Below are positions 18,070 to 25,662 of a stretch of DNA of 64,000 nucleotides, piece by piece. The DNA is taken from contig CAZQIC010000008.1 in NCBI GenBank assembly GCA_964593555.1, forward strand, positions 1 to 64,000. The letters run 5' to 3'. The position numbers and the translations under genes were made by a program. Each line of letters starts with the position of its first letter. The first letter of the stretch is position 1. Origin of the DNA: CAZQIC01 sp964593555. Its GTDB lineage: Bacteria; Bacteroidota; Bacteroidia; JAFLBG01. The notes under the pieces are model-generated. The model was not told where the DNA came from. It did not search any database and was given only the letters and a program-made list of their open reading frames with translations.

Positions 18070-20139
18070 CTATTGTTTAGCTTCTTTCTTTTTACTTTGA
18101 AAATTATAATTTATCCTTATAATAAATTCTCTCGAAAGCCCCGGCAATGGAGCGTGGTATCCATTGTATGGCTGAACATACTTTATCTGCTCATTAAATA
18201 AATTAAAAACCCCAAAGCCAATATTCAGTCCTTTTGTAAAAACATCCTCTGCATAGAAATATAAATTAAAATAGTACGATGCAGGCAGCTGCTCCATGAC
18301 AGAACTGCCGGAATCATCTACAGAAGTGTAAGCATAGCGACTACTCCTGAAAAGAAATGAAGGATTAACACTTAAACCTTTATACAGTTTAAAACTTCCA
18401 CTGAAATTTATTTTATGCGCAGGGAAAGCGAGCAATATACTCTCATTGTCCTCAACAGTGTAATCTTCTACTTTTTCTTTTCCGGCAACAGTATAAAAAG
18501 CATAGTTGGTAAAAAAGTATCCCCATTTTTCTTTTATTCGGAACTCAGCCTCTACTCCCCTGCTTCCAGACCTTCCTGAGTTGATATAACTATCAAGAAA
18601 CGTAATGGAATCGACCACATAAACAATTGGATCCTTTGTATCTATATCATATAGGTTTACAGTTAATAAAGAATTTCTTGTCAACTGTTGCCCTGCTTCT
18701 AACTCCAACACTCTTGTTTTTTCTGATTTTATTCCTGCATCCGTCTGATAATTTATATTTTCTATTGAAGGGGCTCTGAACGCATTGCTGTACAAAAATT
18801 TAAAATGTGTTTTTTTGATCTTTTTTGTTAATCCTAACCTAGGAACAAAAGCGCTGCCGTAAGCACTGTTATGATCGAATCGCCCGCCAACGATCAAATT
18901 AACGATTCTGTGTTTTAAAAGGCCTTGTAAATAATATGCCTGATTAAAATAGCTTATTTTGTTTTTCTCATTCACAAATGTTCCGCTATCAGAGAGATCC
19001 TTTGCAAAATCCTGGTAAGCTTCAGCTCCGGCAATTAAATTTATTTTTCGGGTAATATTGTAGGACACATTTAAATTTCCCAGCGTGCGGTCTGCCACCT
19101 TATAATAGCCTTCGGTTGAATCATCACCCTCTGTTTGCCATGGTATTTGTTTTTTATAACTGAACCGCGGTGTAATGATCCATTTGTCGTTTGGCTTGTA
19201 GTTATATTTAAGTTCAGAAAATGCCGACGTAAATTTTTCTTTATAAGGGTTCAGATTAACTTTATCATATCCATCAGACACCGTAGTATTATACCCATCA
19301 TAAATACCTCGGAAGCTAAGCTCTTTAAATGTAAACCCTACGTTAATGTGATTAAGATCGAGAGCAGAGTTATTTTTTAGATCAATTGATGTTCCATAAA
19401 AATCGGTAAACGTTTTATCGCTCCTTTTCCCCTGTCCTGTAAAAGCGCTTAATGAGTAAGAAAACTTATTATATTTTTTACCAATGGAAAGCTGAACGTT
19501 TCTTCGTGCGTAAGTGCTTTCTGTTTGTCCATAACTGGCAGCCACACTTAATCCATTTATATCTTCGCCTGATTTGGTAATTATATTTATTACTCCATAC
19601 TCCGCAAAACCACCATATATCGCTGAGCCCGGACCTCTTATTACCTCAACTTTTTTGATCTGGTCAACCGGGCAATGATTTCCCATTTGATTCGTCGCGA
19701 AAAGCATCTCGTTCATCTCTTGTCCGTCAATTAACAACAGTATTTTCCCTTCATGTGACCATAAACCCCTCGTAGCCATCCCAACAACTCCTTCAACATC
19801 CACTCCAAAATCAAAACCCGGTATAAGATTTAAAACATCCGTGAGATCCCTTGCCCCTGATTTTTTTATCTCCTCTTCGGTTATTAATGATACAATTGCC
19901 GGCGACTCCCTGGAGGATAAAGGTTTTTTTGAAGCAGCGCCAATAAGTGTGTTAATGAGTTTTTCTAATTCAGAGGAAATACCATGTCCCTTCATATTCA
20001 GTAGCTGCTCCAAAGACATTTCATAATAGTCAATGGAATCAGACGGAACCCTTGGAATAGTGTCCTGTGCTATGGAAACAGTGACAGAGCCAAGGAAAAA
20101 AACAAGAATAAGAACCCTTTTATATGAGGAAGGAGGCAT
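18070..20139 (-). CDS. TonB-dependent outer-membrane receptor linked to yfiR
   Basis: A 689-aa outer-membrane receptor. Signal peptide (~24 aa, ending SIAQ); a short periplasmic stretch with the motif YYEMSLEQLLNMKG; a plug domain (SPAIVSLITEEEIKKSGARD, IPGFDFG, KVEVIRGPGSAIYGG, GVINIITK); then a 22-strand-type barrel rich in alternating aromatic residues, ending in an aromatic final strand (FIIRINYNF). It lacks the N-terminal carboxypeptidase-regulatory domain and size of SusC-type receptors, and resembles the compact receptors that in other phyla are encoded with YfiR-type proteins and sensor kinases. It may sense or import a small ligand. The ligand cannot be read here. Confidence 0.9.
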   Translation of the reverse strand: MPPSSYKRVLILVFFLGSVTVSIAQDTIPRVPSDSIDYYEMSLEQLLNMKGHGISSELEKLINTLIGAASKKPLSSRESPAIVSLITEEEIKKSGARDLTDVLNLIPGFDFGVDVEGVVGMATRGLWSHEGKILLLIDGQEMNEMLFATNQMGNHCPVDQIKKVEVIRGPGSAIYGGFAEYGVINIITKSGEDINGLSVAASYGQTESTYARRNVQLSIGKKYNKFSYSLSAFTGQGKRSDKTFTDFYGTSIDLKNNSALDLNHINVGFTFKELSFRGIYDGYNTTVSDGYDKVNLNPYKEKFTSAFSELKYNYKPNDKWIITPRFSYKKQIPWQTEGDDSTEGYYKVADRTLGNLNVSYNITRKINLIAGAEAYQDFAKDLSDSGTFVNEKNKISYFNQAYYLQGLLKHRIVNLIVGGRFDHNSAYGSAFVPRLGLTKKIKKTHFKFLYSNAFRAPSIENINYQTDAGIKSEKTRVLELEAGQQLTRNSLLTVNLYDIDTKDPIVYVVDSITFLDSYINSGRSGSRGVEAEFRIKEKWGYFFTNYAFYTVAGKEKVEDYTVEDNESILLAFPAHKINFSGSFKLYKGLSVNPSFLFRSSRYAYTSVDDSGSSVMEQLPASYYFNLYFYAEDVFTKGLNIGFGVFNLFNEQIKYVQPYNGYHAPLPGLSREFIIRINYNFQSKKKEAKQ

Positions 20140-20205
20140 ACGAATAGCTCTTAGTTATCATCAAAAATATAAATTTATTTGTACATTAGTTGGATTACCT
20201 CATAG

Positions 20206-21969
20206 ATGGGAAATAACCTCATAAAAACCGGCTTTAAAAAAGTAGCGATAGGACTCGTAGTTGTTATCGTAATGGCCCTATTTAACGTAATTGTGGGATG
20301 GTATATCATACAGGGAAATAAAACAACTATTACCCGAATGACCGAGATCACCAATCCTTACCTGGCCACGCTCGAGGAGTTTAACGTGATGGTTACAGAA
20401 TCAAAAATGTACATCACTAACTGGGTTTATCTTAAAAGCAGTGAAGCAGATAAAAAGAGCCTCATTGAATTACATGAAAAAAAATACCCTCAGATAAAGG
20501 AAAAACTAAAGTCATATCTTTTACTGGTCAACAATCCATATCAAACAGATACCCTCAACAAAGTATTTCAAAAATTTGAAAAATTATTATTGATCGAAAA
20601 TTCCGTTATGACCGAGCTAGTGACTTTTGATGATTATGAAAACCCTATTAAAAAATTTACAGCAGAAGATATTATTGAATCCGAAGTTCTTGCGAGAACC
20701 TCAGAAATACAAAACCTCTTAAAATCCGTGATAGAAAAGATCAGGCTTGATGCTGATACAGCAAAGAGTGATATGGTTGCGTCTTTTGATCGCTTGGTGA
20801 CCATTTCATTAGGCATAGGCCTGGGGTTACTTATAATTGTTTTACTTGCTTCAGCCTTTATTTCCCGTTCAATAAGTGAGCCCGTTTTAAGAATTAAAAA
20901 TATTGTAACAAAACTTGGCAAAGGAGAATTGCCTGAAGAAAAATTGAGTGTTAGCCAGGATGTTATTGGTGAAATGATCGCTTCAGTAAACGCTTTATCC
21001 GAAAATTTTTCAAAAACTACGTTGTTCGCTAATGAAATTGAGAAAGGTAATTTCTCTATGGAGTTTAACCCTTTAAGTGAAAAAGATAAATTAGGGAATG
21101 CCCTGGTCAACATGCGTTCGAGTTTGCGGTCCTATTCCGAAAACATGGAACAACAGGTGGCAGAAAGAACAAAAGAGGTCTTAGAAAAAAGTGAGAAACT
21201 GGAAGTTGCATATGACGAAATTAAAGACAGCATCAGTTATGCAAAACGAATTCAGGAGGCAATACTTCCATCACAGGAATTAATAAAGCAAAAATTTCCT
21301 GATTCATTTATTTTTTACAAACCCAAGGATATTGTAAGTGGGGACTTTTATTGGTTTGCCGATAAAGGAGATTATGCAATAATTGGAGCCATTGATTGTA
21401 CCGGACATGGTGTTCCCGGGGCACTGATGACAGTAGTTGGCAATTCATTAATGAATCATGTGGTTAACGGACTTGGCATTACAGAACCAGCGGAAATACT
21501 AACCGAGTTGGATATACGTGTTAAAGAAACTCTCAATCAGCATGGTCAGCAAAATACAAACGATGGAATGGATGCAGCAATCTGTAAATATGATAAAGTA
21601 AAAAACGAATTGACTTTTTCCGGAGCAAAACGACCATTGATGTTATTCCGCAATAAATCACCAATGGAATTAAGAGGAAATCCTTTCCCTATTGGAAGTT
21701 TTCAATACGAAGGGACTAAAAAATATACACAACAAACTCTTAAGTTAGAGCCAAAGGATATCATTTACCTTTTTACCGATGGCTACCAGGATCAGTTTGG
21801 CGGCTTGATAGGAAAAAAATTCATGATCAAGAAAATGAGGGAAATGTTAATTGAGATCAGCACCCTTAAAATGGCCGACCAATTGCTTTTAATAGAACAG
21901 GAAAATTTAAATTGGACCGGAGGCAGCGAGCAGACTGATGATATTTTGGTGATTGGGTTGAGATTTTAA
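20206..21969 (+). CDS. Membrane sensor with HAMP and SpoIIE/PP2C phosphatase domain
   Basis: A 587-aa inner-membrane signalling protein. TM1 at about 13-36; a periplasmic four-helix-type sensor domain to ~195; TM2 about 197-219; HAMP about 218-272; a coiled linker (ERTKEVLEKSEKLEVAYDEI, ISYAKRIQEAILPS); and a SpoIIE-type PP2C domain from ~375 with the metal-binding Asp motifs VSGDFYWF, AIDCTGHGVPGALM, GMDAAI and a final DDILVIG. Such phosphatases dephosphorylate anti-sigma-factor antagonists or similar partners in the cytosol. It is divergent from the TonB/YfiR operon (66 bp) and starts a probable operon with the SecD-like lipoprotein (18 bp gap) and an outer-membrane barrel. Confidence 0.9.
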   Translation: MGNNLIKTGFKKVAIGLVVVIVMALFNVIVGWYIIQGNKTTITRMTEITNPYLATLEEFNVMVTESKMYITNWVYLKSSEADKKSLIELHEKKYPQIKEKLKSYLLLVNNPYQTDTLNKVFQKFEKLLLIENSVMTELVTFDDYENPIKKFTAEDIIESEVLARTSEIQNLLKSVIEKIRLDADTAKSDMVASFDRLVTISLGIGLGLLIIVLLASAFISRSISEPVLRIKNIVTKLGKGELPEEKLSVSQDVIGEMIASVNALSENFSKTTLFANEIEKGNFSMEFNPLSEKDKLGNALVNMRSSLRSYSENMEQQVAERTKEVLEKSEKLEVAYDEIKDSISYAKRIQEAILPSQELIKQKFPDSFIFYKPKDIVSGDFYWFADKGDYAIIGAIDCTGHGVPGALMTVVGNSLMNHVVNGLGITEPAEILTELDIRVKETLNQHGQQNTNDGMDAAICKYDKVKNELTFSGAKRPLMLFRNKSPMELRGNPFPIGSFQYEGTKKYTQQTLKLEPKDIIYLFTDGYQDQFGGLIGKKFMIKKMREMLIEISTLKMADQLLLIEQENLNWTGGSEQTDDILVIGLRF

Positions 21970-21987
21970 TTACATTCTTCCATTAAG

Positions 21988-23034
21988 ATGAAATATTTTT
22001 TTTTCACTCTATCATTAGCCCTAACTATCATAAGTTGCAACCCACCCGAGGAACAAGTAGAAAATTATTCTTATCAAATTACATTAACCAAGGCTGATCC
22101 AGTAACAAACAATGCATTTATCGCATTGCAAAAAAACAGGCTAGCACTTGTTGGAATTCCAGAAAACGACATAGAGATAAAGACTCACAATGGTGAGATC
22201 CAATTTCTTCTAAAAAATATTTCTATTAAAAAAAATACAATCCAAAAATTATTTTTAAGATCCGGTAATCTTGAGATCTGGAACACCTTTGAGAATGTTG
22301 ATGTATACCCTACACTTGAAGAAATAAATAAAAAACTTTTTATAATTCAATCACAAAAGCAAGCTGCAGATTCTATTTCTAAAGTTCCCAATGTCATCGA
22401 TACTGTGGAGAAAAGTCTTTTTGATTATAAAGAAGAAAATACCCACCTGGATAGTTCACGAAAAGAGAATCCTTTTTTTGCAGTATTAATGCCGGCATTG
22501 GTGCAAATAGAAAACGGCCAATACATATTCAGTCCTGGTCCTGTAATTGGGTATGCAGACTCGAAAGACACCTCCTTGGTAAATTACTATTTACAATTGG
22601 AAGAAATTCAAAAAATTATTCCACGAAATTTAAAATTCTTTTGGTCATATAAAACTTTAGATACAACAATGACAGCTATAGAGTTAATTGCTATAAAAGA
22701 TAATGGGATAAGAAATTTTATTGCTCCTGAAAATATCGTCCAGGAAATAAAAAAGGTAAGAGACGATTCTCATTATGCTATCCTACTAACTATGACAAAA
22801 GAAGCCGCTGAGATGTGGGAAATTTTTACCGCGGCGAATATCGAACAAAGCATTGCGCTTGTACAAAACAGTAAAGTATTAAGTTATCCAACTGTTAAAG
22901 CTAAAATCGCAAACGGGTGCTCTTCTATAACAGGCAATTATACTTCTAAAGAAATTGATGAAATTGTTTGTCTCTTAAAAGCAGGGGCTTTGCCATATAA
23001 TACTACTATTGTTTCGGAGAAAGTTGTAGAATAA
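21988..23034 (+). CDS. Lipoprotein made of a SecD P1-like periplasmic domain
   Basis: A 348-aa lipoprotein (lipobox IISC, Cys17). The rest follows the periplasmic P1 domain of Bacteroidota SecDF. GNLEIWNTFENVDVYPTLEE matches the SecD segment read in relatives as LEFWETYEN-x-EVYP. NPFFAVLMP, GPVIGYADSKDT and RNLKFFW match further SecD blocks. The end (YAILLTMTKEAAEMWEIFTA, NIEQSIALVQNSKVLSYP, SSITGNYTSKEIDEIV, LLKAGALP) matches the last P1 block just before SecD's first conserved membrane helices. No membrane segments follow, so it cannot be a translocase subunit. It may bind exported proteins or regulate SecDF. It lies between the SpoIIE sensor gene and a barrel gene, 9 bp from the latter. 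Confidence 0.85.
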   Translation: MKYFFFTLSLALTIISCNPPEEQVENYSYQITLTKADPVTNNAFIALQKNRLALVGIPENDIEIKTHNGEIQFLLKNISIKKNTIQKLFLRSGNLEIWNTFENVDVYPTLEEINKKLFIIQSQKQAADSISKVPNVIDTVEKSLFDYKEENTHLDSSRKENPFFAVLMPALVQIENGQYIFSPGPVIGYADSKDTSLVNYYLQLEEIQKIIPRNLKFFWSYKTLDTTMTAIELIAIKDNGIRNFIAPENIVQEIKKVRDDSHYAILLTMTKEAAEMWEIFTAANIEQSIALVQNSKVLSYPTVKAKIANGCSSITGNYTSKEIDEIVCLLKAGALPYNTTIVSEKVVE

Positions 23035-23043
23035 AGATATACT

Positions 23044-23853
23044 ATGAAAAAAATATTGATCCATTTGTTGTTAATTCTGCCTGCTTTCAGTTTTGCACAA
23101 AAAATAAAATTTGGGCCGGAGGCCGGATTAAATGTTGCGCTATTACATAAATCAGACATTGGTAATAATACGCAACTGGCATATACATTTGGAGGAAACT
23201 TCCGATATAGCATCAGCAAACACCTGCAATTTAACTCCGGAATTTACTGGGCCCAGAAAAAAGTACATTATCAGGAAAACTATAGTCAACCGAATACTAT
23301 GATAAATACACTGATCGAGCTCGCCGGAGGTTTTGATTCATTGGGGATAGAACCAACCCTGATAAATACAAGTTCGGATGTAAATGTTGAAGGAGTTATT
23401 AAAGAACATTTTATTCAACTGCCTCTCGAAATTATTTACAATTACAAAAGGTTAAATTTTTTTGGCGGAGCATACGCGGGGTATCTTTTAACTGCTAAAA
23501 GAAATGAAATAAAAGAAACACGATTCGCACTTACAGAAGCAATTGATATTGGTGAGCTTGTCGGTGGTGGTACTACAGGGGCATTTATTAATTCGTTTCT
23601 CCCGCCTCCCTACAAAAAAGAAATCAGCTCATCTCACTCAAAAAAAGATCTGAACAAATTAGACATTGGTTTTACGCTTGGAGCAGGATATGAATTAGAT
23701 AATTTTTGTTTCGCCTTACACTATACTCAGGGGCTTTTGGATTATCGCTCCTCAGGAGGAAGTGAGCGCCAATCTTTTAACTATATTTCCTTTACTACTA
23801 CTTATCTCTTTAATATAAAGGACAAAGTGAATACTATTCTTAAAGAAGAATAA
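23044..23853 (+). CDS. PorT-family outer-membrane beta-barrel protein
   Basis: A 269-aa outer-membrane protein. Signal peptide (1-19, ending FSFAQ), then alternating beta strands of a small barrel (FGPEAGLNVALLH, LAYTFGGNFRYSISKHLQFN, LPLEIIYNYKRLNFFGGAYAG, IGFTLGAGYELDNFCFALHY, ISFTTTYLFNI) typical of the PorT/OMP_b-brl_2 family. It begins 9 bp after the SecD-like lipoprotein and is last in that operon. PorT itself is needed for T9SS function in Porphyromonas, but most family members have no assigned role, so no specific function is claimed. Confidence 0.82.
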   Translation: MKKILIHLLLILPAFSFAQKIKFGPEAGLNVALLHKSDIGNNTQLAYTFGGNFRYSISKHLQFNSGIYWAQKKVHYQENYSQPNTMINTLIELAGGFDSLGIEPTLINTSSDVNVEGVIKEHFIQLPLEIIYNYKRLNFFGGAYAGYLLTAKRNEIKETRFALTEAIDIGELVGGGTTGAFINSFLPPPYKKEISSSHSKKDLNKLDIGFTLGAGYELDNFCFALHYTQGLLDYRSSGGSERQSFNYISFTTTYLFNIKDKVNTILKEE

Positions 23854-23959
23854 TACATTATTTTATTGTTATTCCACCCGAAGAAAAGCTCGGGAGGATT
23901 GAAAAGATATAAATTTATATTCAGTACTTTTATTTTACACCACCCTTACTATATTAATT

Positions 23960-24316
23960 ATGCAAAAAATATATTACCTCTCCACCTGCTCCACCTGTGC
24001 TCGAATCATTAAAGAATTGGGTATTACTATGGATAACATGGTGATGCAGGATATAAAAACAGAAAAAATAACTGCAGTACAATTAGATGAGATGAAAAAA
24101 CTGGCTGGCTCTTATGAAGCGCTGTTTAGTCGTGTAGCCCTTAAATACAGAGCATTGGGACTGAATGAAAAGAAGCTTAGCGAAAACGATTATAAAAAAT
24201 ACATACTCTTCGAGTATACATTTTTGAAGAGGCCCGTTATCCTCGCAGCAAATAAAATTTTTGTCGGTAATTCAAAAAACACTGTGGCTGCTGCGAAACA
24301 AGCGCTAAAAAAATAG
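23960..24316 (+). CDS. ArsC/Spx-family thioredoxin-fold protein
   Basis: A 118-aa cytosolic protein of the arsenate-reductase-like (ArsC/Spx) family. A beta strand and the active-site loop YYLSTCSTCARIIKEL contain Cys10 and Cys13; later motifs (FSRVALKYRALGLNE, RPVILAANKIFVGNS) match the family's R/K-P-(V/I) strand and terminal helix. Classic ArsC has a CxxS or single catalytic Cys. The CxxC here suggests thiol redox chemistry rather than proven arsenate reduction. No ars operon is present. It is first of a tight three-gene run with an EamA transporter (5 bp gap). Confidence 0.82.
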   Translation: MQKIYYLSTCSTCARIIKELGITMDNMVMQDIKTEKITAVQLDEMKKLAGSYEALFSRVALKYRALGLNEKKLSENDYKKYILFEYTFLKRPVILAANKIFVGNSKNTVAAAKQALKK

Positions 24317-24321
24317 GGCTT

Positions 24322-25212
24322 ATGTCAAATTCATTAAAAGCTCATCTCGCCTTACTCGCAGCCAATCTCATTTATAGTGCAAGTTTTGTTATTGCAAAAG
24401 ATGCAATGTTATCTATCGCACCATCAGGATTTGTGCTTATACGGGTTTCAGGAGCTTGCATAATGTACTGGTTATTAGCCGGAATGTTCACTAAAGAAAA
24501 GATGGAACGAAAAGACATTATAAAGGCTGCCCTACTGGGCCTTTTCGGAGTATCTACCAATCAATTGTTTTTCTTAAACGGACTGCACCTCACATCTCCT
24601 ATCAACGCAGCAATATTGATGGTTACTTCTCCAATACTTGTCCTTATTATTTCAAGTATTATGGTAAAAGAAAAAATCAACTTCACGAATATCGGGGGTA
24701 TACTAATTGGCTTTATAGGTGCCGCCTTATTATTACTGGTAAAAAAAGATAATGCGGAAGGGACAGGAACCTTAAAAGGAGATGTTTTTATTTTTATCAA
24801 TGCTCTTTCTTGGGGAATATACCTGGTACTTGCAAAACCGTTGATGAAAAAATACAATACCATTACCTTACTAAAATGGGCGTTCCTGTTTGGCTGCATT
24901 TATGTTACACCATTCGGACTCGGTGATGTTATGGCCATGCAATGGAACTTACTTACACCCTACCTATGGTTTTGTGTTGTGTTTATTGTACTCTTCGTAA
25001 CAGTTATTGCCTATTTACTTAATACATATGCACTAAAGGAATTGAGCTCATCAGTTGTTAGCGCCTATATTTATTTGCAGCCACTGCTCGCCGCGGTTAT
25101 TGCACTTACAGCGGGAAAAGACAACTTGAGTTGGATAAAAGTTGTTGCCGCATTCCTAATATTCATTGGAGTTTACATGGCAAGTAAAAAAAGTACCAAA
25201 CACTCAAGTTAA
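24322..25212 (+). CDS. EamA/DMT-family inner-membrane transporter
   Basis: A 296-aa membrane protein with ten predicted transmembrane helices in two homologous EamA halves (LLAANLIYSASFVIAKDAML in the first, FINALSWGIYLVLAKPLMKK in the second), the hallmark of the drug/metabolite transporter superfamily. Members export amino acids, nucleotides or other metabolites. The substrate cannot be read from sequence. It starts 5 bp after the ArsC-like gene and is followed, one base after its stop, by the likely start of a small conserved-looking protein, so the three are probably co-transcribed. Confidence 0.9.
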   Translation: MSNSLKAHLALLAANLIYSASFVIAKDAMLSIAPSGFVLIRVSGACIMYWLLAGMFTKEKMERKDIIKAALLGLFGVSTNQLFFLNGLHLTSPINAAILMVTSPILVLIISSIMVKEKINFTNIGGILIGFIGAALLLLVKKDNAEGTGTLKGDVFIFINALSWGIYLVLAKPLMKKYNTITLLKWAFLFGCIYVTPFGLGDVMAMQWNLLTPYLWFCVVFIVLFVTVIAYLLNTYALKELSSSVVSAYIYLQPLLAAVIALTAGKDNLSWIKVVAAFLIFIGVYMASKKSTKHSS

Positions 25213-25213
25213 T

Positions 25214-25570
25214 TTGGAATCATTTGAAGTATCTGCTTATCTCGATCGCATTGACCTGCTCAACGAAACTGTTGAACAAATAAAAAAAGATTTTGGAGAA
25301 TCCGGGATCATCATCCACTTTTCCGGAAATAAACAAACAGCCTACCAAGAATTAACGAACCAAATACTTCCTTTCATTGAACAATTATTAAAATCAAATT
25401 ACTCACACCTCATGCAGGTCTTATATAAGATCGACGTTCCCGAAATACTCTTCAAAAATTCTTTTGATGAAGATCCCGCCGATGCTCCTAAAAAAATCAC
25501 TGAACTAATTGTGAAAAGAGAATTGCAAAAGGTGGTTATCAGGAATCATTTTAAGAAAAATTCTTCCTGA
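25214..25570 (+). CDS. Small hypothetical cytosolic protein
   Basis: About 118 aa from TTG 25214, which begins one base after the EamA stop. The same frame is open to another TTG inside the EamA gene (25166), but the upstream residues are only a shadow of that gene. The protein is acidic and helical (FEVSAYLDRIDLLNETVEQI, AYQELTNQILPFIEQLLKSN, LMQVLYKIDVPE), without signal peptide or membrane segment. I recognise the type as a small hypothetical seen in Bacteroidota genomes but know no function. Co-translation with the transporter is likely from the spacing. Confidence 0.6.
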   Translation: MESFEVSAYLDRIDLLNETVEQIKKDFGESGIIIHFSGNKQTAYQELTNQILPFIEQLLKSNYSHLMQVLYKIDVPEILFKNSFDEDPADAPKKITELIVKRELQKVVIRNHFKKNSS

Positions 25571-25633
25571 TGATTCTTTATAAATATTTGACAATCAAAT
25601 AGTTATAAAGAAAATATAATCCAATTAAAATTG

Positions 25634-25641
25634 TAAATTTG
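25634..25641 (+). promoter_or_regulatory. Possible -7 element of the sucA promoter
   Basis: TAAATTTG fits the TAnnTTTG consensus and sits 21 bp before the sucA ATG, giving a very short leader. No clear TTG -33 box is found at the expected spacing, so confidence is limited. Confidence 0.4.
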
Positions 25642-25662
25642 TTATGACGTAAATGCTCGAAA

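Noticed and set aside
23870..23905. Weak hairpin (CCACCCGA / TCGGGAGG) after the outer-membrane barrel gene
   Set aside because: One mismatch and no T run; not convincing as a terminator.
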